A DNA stretch of 41,618 bases from the NCBI GenBank assembly GCA_023254015.1, contig JALQYS010000474.1, positions 1-41,618 on the forward strand, written 5' to 3'. This document shows positions 40,004-41,618 of this stretch, in pieces. A program made the position numbers and the translations under genes. This DNA comes from Paracoccaceae bacterium. GTDB taxonomy: Bacteria; Pseudomonadota; Alphaproteobacteria; Rhodobacterales; Rhodobacteraceae. How positions within the stretch are numbered: the stretch's first letter is position 1; each line of letters opens with the position of its first letter. The notes under the pieces are model-generated. The model had not been told where the DNA came from. It saw only the letters and a list, made by a program, of their open reading frames with translations, and ran no database searches.

Positions 40004-40345
40004 ATGGGCAAGAGAGACGACCTGATCGCCAAATATGCCGACGATCTGACCAACAAATGCAAGGTCACGCCCGATATGGCGCTTTTGACCAAGGTCACCA
40101 TCGGGTGTGGCCCGTCGATCTATGACAACGATGCCCAGACCGTAGCCGCCACCGACAAGGAAGAGCTTGAGCGGATCAAGAACAACTTCCTCATCAAGAA
40201 ACTGGGTCTGACCGACGGCCCTGCCCTGACCGACGGCCTCAACGCCGCCATTGACACCTATGGCAAATCTGAGCGCAACAAGTATCGCGCCGTGTTCTAT
40301 TACCTTCTCGTCAAGCATTTCGGCAAGGAAGCCGCCTACAAGTAA
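40004..40345 (+). CDS. DUF2853-like small conserved protein
   Basis: MGKRDDLIAKYADDLTNKCKVTPDMALLTKVTIGCGPSIYDNDAQTVAATDKEELERIKNNFLIKKLGL...YRAVFYYLLVKHFGKEAAYK. Confidence 0.8.
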   Translation: MGKRDDLIAKYADDLTNKCKVTPDMALLTKVTIGCGPSIYDNDAQTVAATDKEELERIKNNFLIKKLGLTDGPALTDGLNAAIDTYGKSERNKYRAVFYYLLVKHFGKEAAYK

Positions 40346-40373
40346 GGCGTATCTGCCATTGAACTTTCCCATC

Positions 40374-40404
40374 CGGGCGGCCATTGTGCCGCCCGTTCGT
40401 TTTC
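40374..40404 (+). terminator. Intrinsic terminator downstream of the DUF2853-like gene
   Basis: CGGGCGGC-(6 nt)-GCCGCCCG followed by TTCGTTTT. Confidence 0.65.
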
Positions 40405-40416
40405 GGGAAAGTGCCG

Positions 40417-41618
40417 ATGTCTGCCCCCACAACCGCCCAATCCGCCACCCACGCTGCCGAGACGACGGTTGTTCCGGTGATCTTTGCTGTCGCGCTGGGT
40501 CACTTCCTGAACGACCTGATGCAGTCGCTGATCCCGGCGGGATATCCGCTCTTGAAGGAAAACCTGCAGCTTTCCTTTACCCAGATCGGGCTGATCACGT
40601 TTGTGTTTCAGGGCACGGCGTCCATCCTGCAACCGTTGGTCGGTCTTTACACCGACAAGCGGCCGATGCCCTATGCGCTGTCGGCCGGCATGGCCTCTAC
40701 CGGAGTCGGGCTGATCCTTCTGGCGCATGCCTCTACCTTTGGCCTTGTTCTTCTGGCCGTGGCGCTGATCGGCCTTGGCTCGTCGATCTTTCACCCTGAG
40801 TCCTCGCGCATCGTGCGGCTTGCCGCCGGGATGAAGCCCGGATTTGCCCAATCGGTGTTTCAGGTGGGCGGCAATGCCGGATCGGCGCTTGGCCCCTTGG
40901 CCGCGGCCTTTATCGTGCTGGAGCGCGGGCAGGCCTCGATCGAATGGTTCGCGGCGGTGGCCTTGGCTGGCATGGCGCTGCTCTATTTCATTGGCCGCTG
41001 GTATCAGACCGCAGGCAGGATGCGCGCCGCCCATCGAAAGGCCCGCGCGCTGGCCTCGGCCCCGCCCCCACAGGTGGCCCGGCGTGGCATGGTGCTGCTG
41101 ATCCTGCTCATGTTCTCGAAATTCGTCTACACGGTCTCGTTCTCCAGTTATTACACCTTCTACCTGATCGAACGCTTTGCCCTGACCAAGGCCGAGGCCA
41201 ACCTGAGCCTGTTCCTGTTCCTTGCCGCTGTGGCCGCGGGAACCATCATCGGTGGCCCGATTGGCGACCGTGTTGGTCGGCGCAGGGTTATCCTGTGGTC
41301 GATCCTTGGCATCCTGCCCCTGTCGCTGGCCCTGCCATGGCTGCCCTTCGTGCCCACCATCCTTGTCGCCGCGCTGGCGGGCATGGTGCTGGCCTCGGCC
41401 TTTCCGGCCATGGTGGTTTACGCCCAAGACCTGATGCCGCAGCGCACCGGCATGGTGGCGGGGCTGCTGTTCGGACTGGCCTTCGGCATTGCGGCCATCG
41501 GCGCGGCCATTCTGGGCGTCTTGGCCGACCACGTCGGCATCGTGGCGGTCTACCAGATCTGCGCCTTCCTGCCCGCCCTCGGCCTTGCCGCCTTCCTGTT
41601 GCCGGACACCCGTCATTA
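40417..41618 (+). CDS. fsr: MFS transporter, fosmidomycin-resistance (Fsr) family; runs to the window edge
   Basis: Own translation from ATG 40417: MSAPTTAQSATHAAETTVVPVIFAVALGHFLNDLMQSLIPAGYPLLKENLQLSFTQIGLITFVFQGTASILQPLVGLYTDKRPMPYALSAGMAS..., open for 400 codons. It ends in a partial codon 'ta', so the ORF tool missed it. Confidence 0.85.
   Translation, partial: MSAPTTAQSATHAAETTVVPVIFAVALGHFLNDLMQSLIPAGYPLLKENLQLSFTQIGLITFVFQGTASILQPLVGLYTDKRPMPYALSAGMASTGVGLILLAHASTFGLVLLAVALIGLGSSIFHPESSRIVRLAAGMKPGFAQSVFQVGGNAGSALGPLAAAFIVLERGQASIEWFAAVALAGMALLYFIGRWYQTAGRMRAAHRKARALASAPPPQVARRGMVLLILLMFSKFVYTVSFSSYYTFYLIERFALTKAEANLSLFLFLAAVAAGTIIGGPIGDRVGRRRVILWSILGILPLSLALPWLPFVPTILVAALAGMVLASAFPAMVVYAQDLMPQRTGMVAGLLFGLAFGIAAIGAAILGVLADHVGIVAVYQICAFLPALGLAAFLLPDTRH

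Noticed and set aside
40336-41616. 426-aa minus-strand ORF rich in Gln/Gly/Arg/His
   Set aside because: Antisense to the Fsr-like MFS frame, whose translation shows clear transmembrane and MFS motifs.

Overview
This window reads as an origin-proximal chromosomal segment from a Rhodobacterales-type alphaproteobacterium, inferred from gene content and order. Left to right I recognise: mutS, grpE/hrcA, rph, rdgB, hemW; a leftward rho-mnmE-mnmG-rsmG-parA-parB block; hemJ; an AT-rich intergenic region with DnaA-box-like sequences between hemJ and maf (probable oriC); a rightward maf-aroE-coaE-dnaQ block; secB, fxsA, a Tim44-domain gene, mltA, an Smr-domain gene, an alpha/beta hydrolase, hslVU, trxA; a leftward tsaE-amgK-murU-addB-addA block; a PAS protein; the regB/senC/regA/hvrA/ahcY redox regulatory cluster; a DUF2853-like gene; and an MFS transporter cut by the window end. 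The most notable non-genic signals are the probable oriC (about 14.53-14.89 kb) and three parS-like palindromes (5.77, 11.31 and 31.78 kb). Each parS sits in or on the edge of a gene and is read in a different codon phase. No mobile elements, CRISPR arrays, tRNAs, rRNAs or clear undescribed defence system were seen. Most of the window is conserved housekeeping sequence, and the many long antisense ORFs look like high-GC shadow frames.
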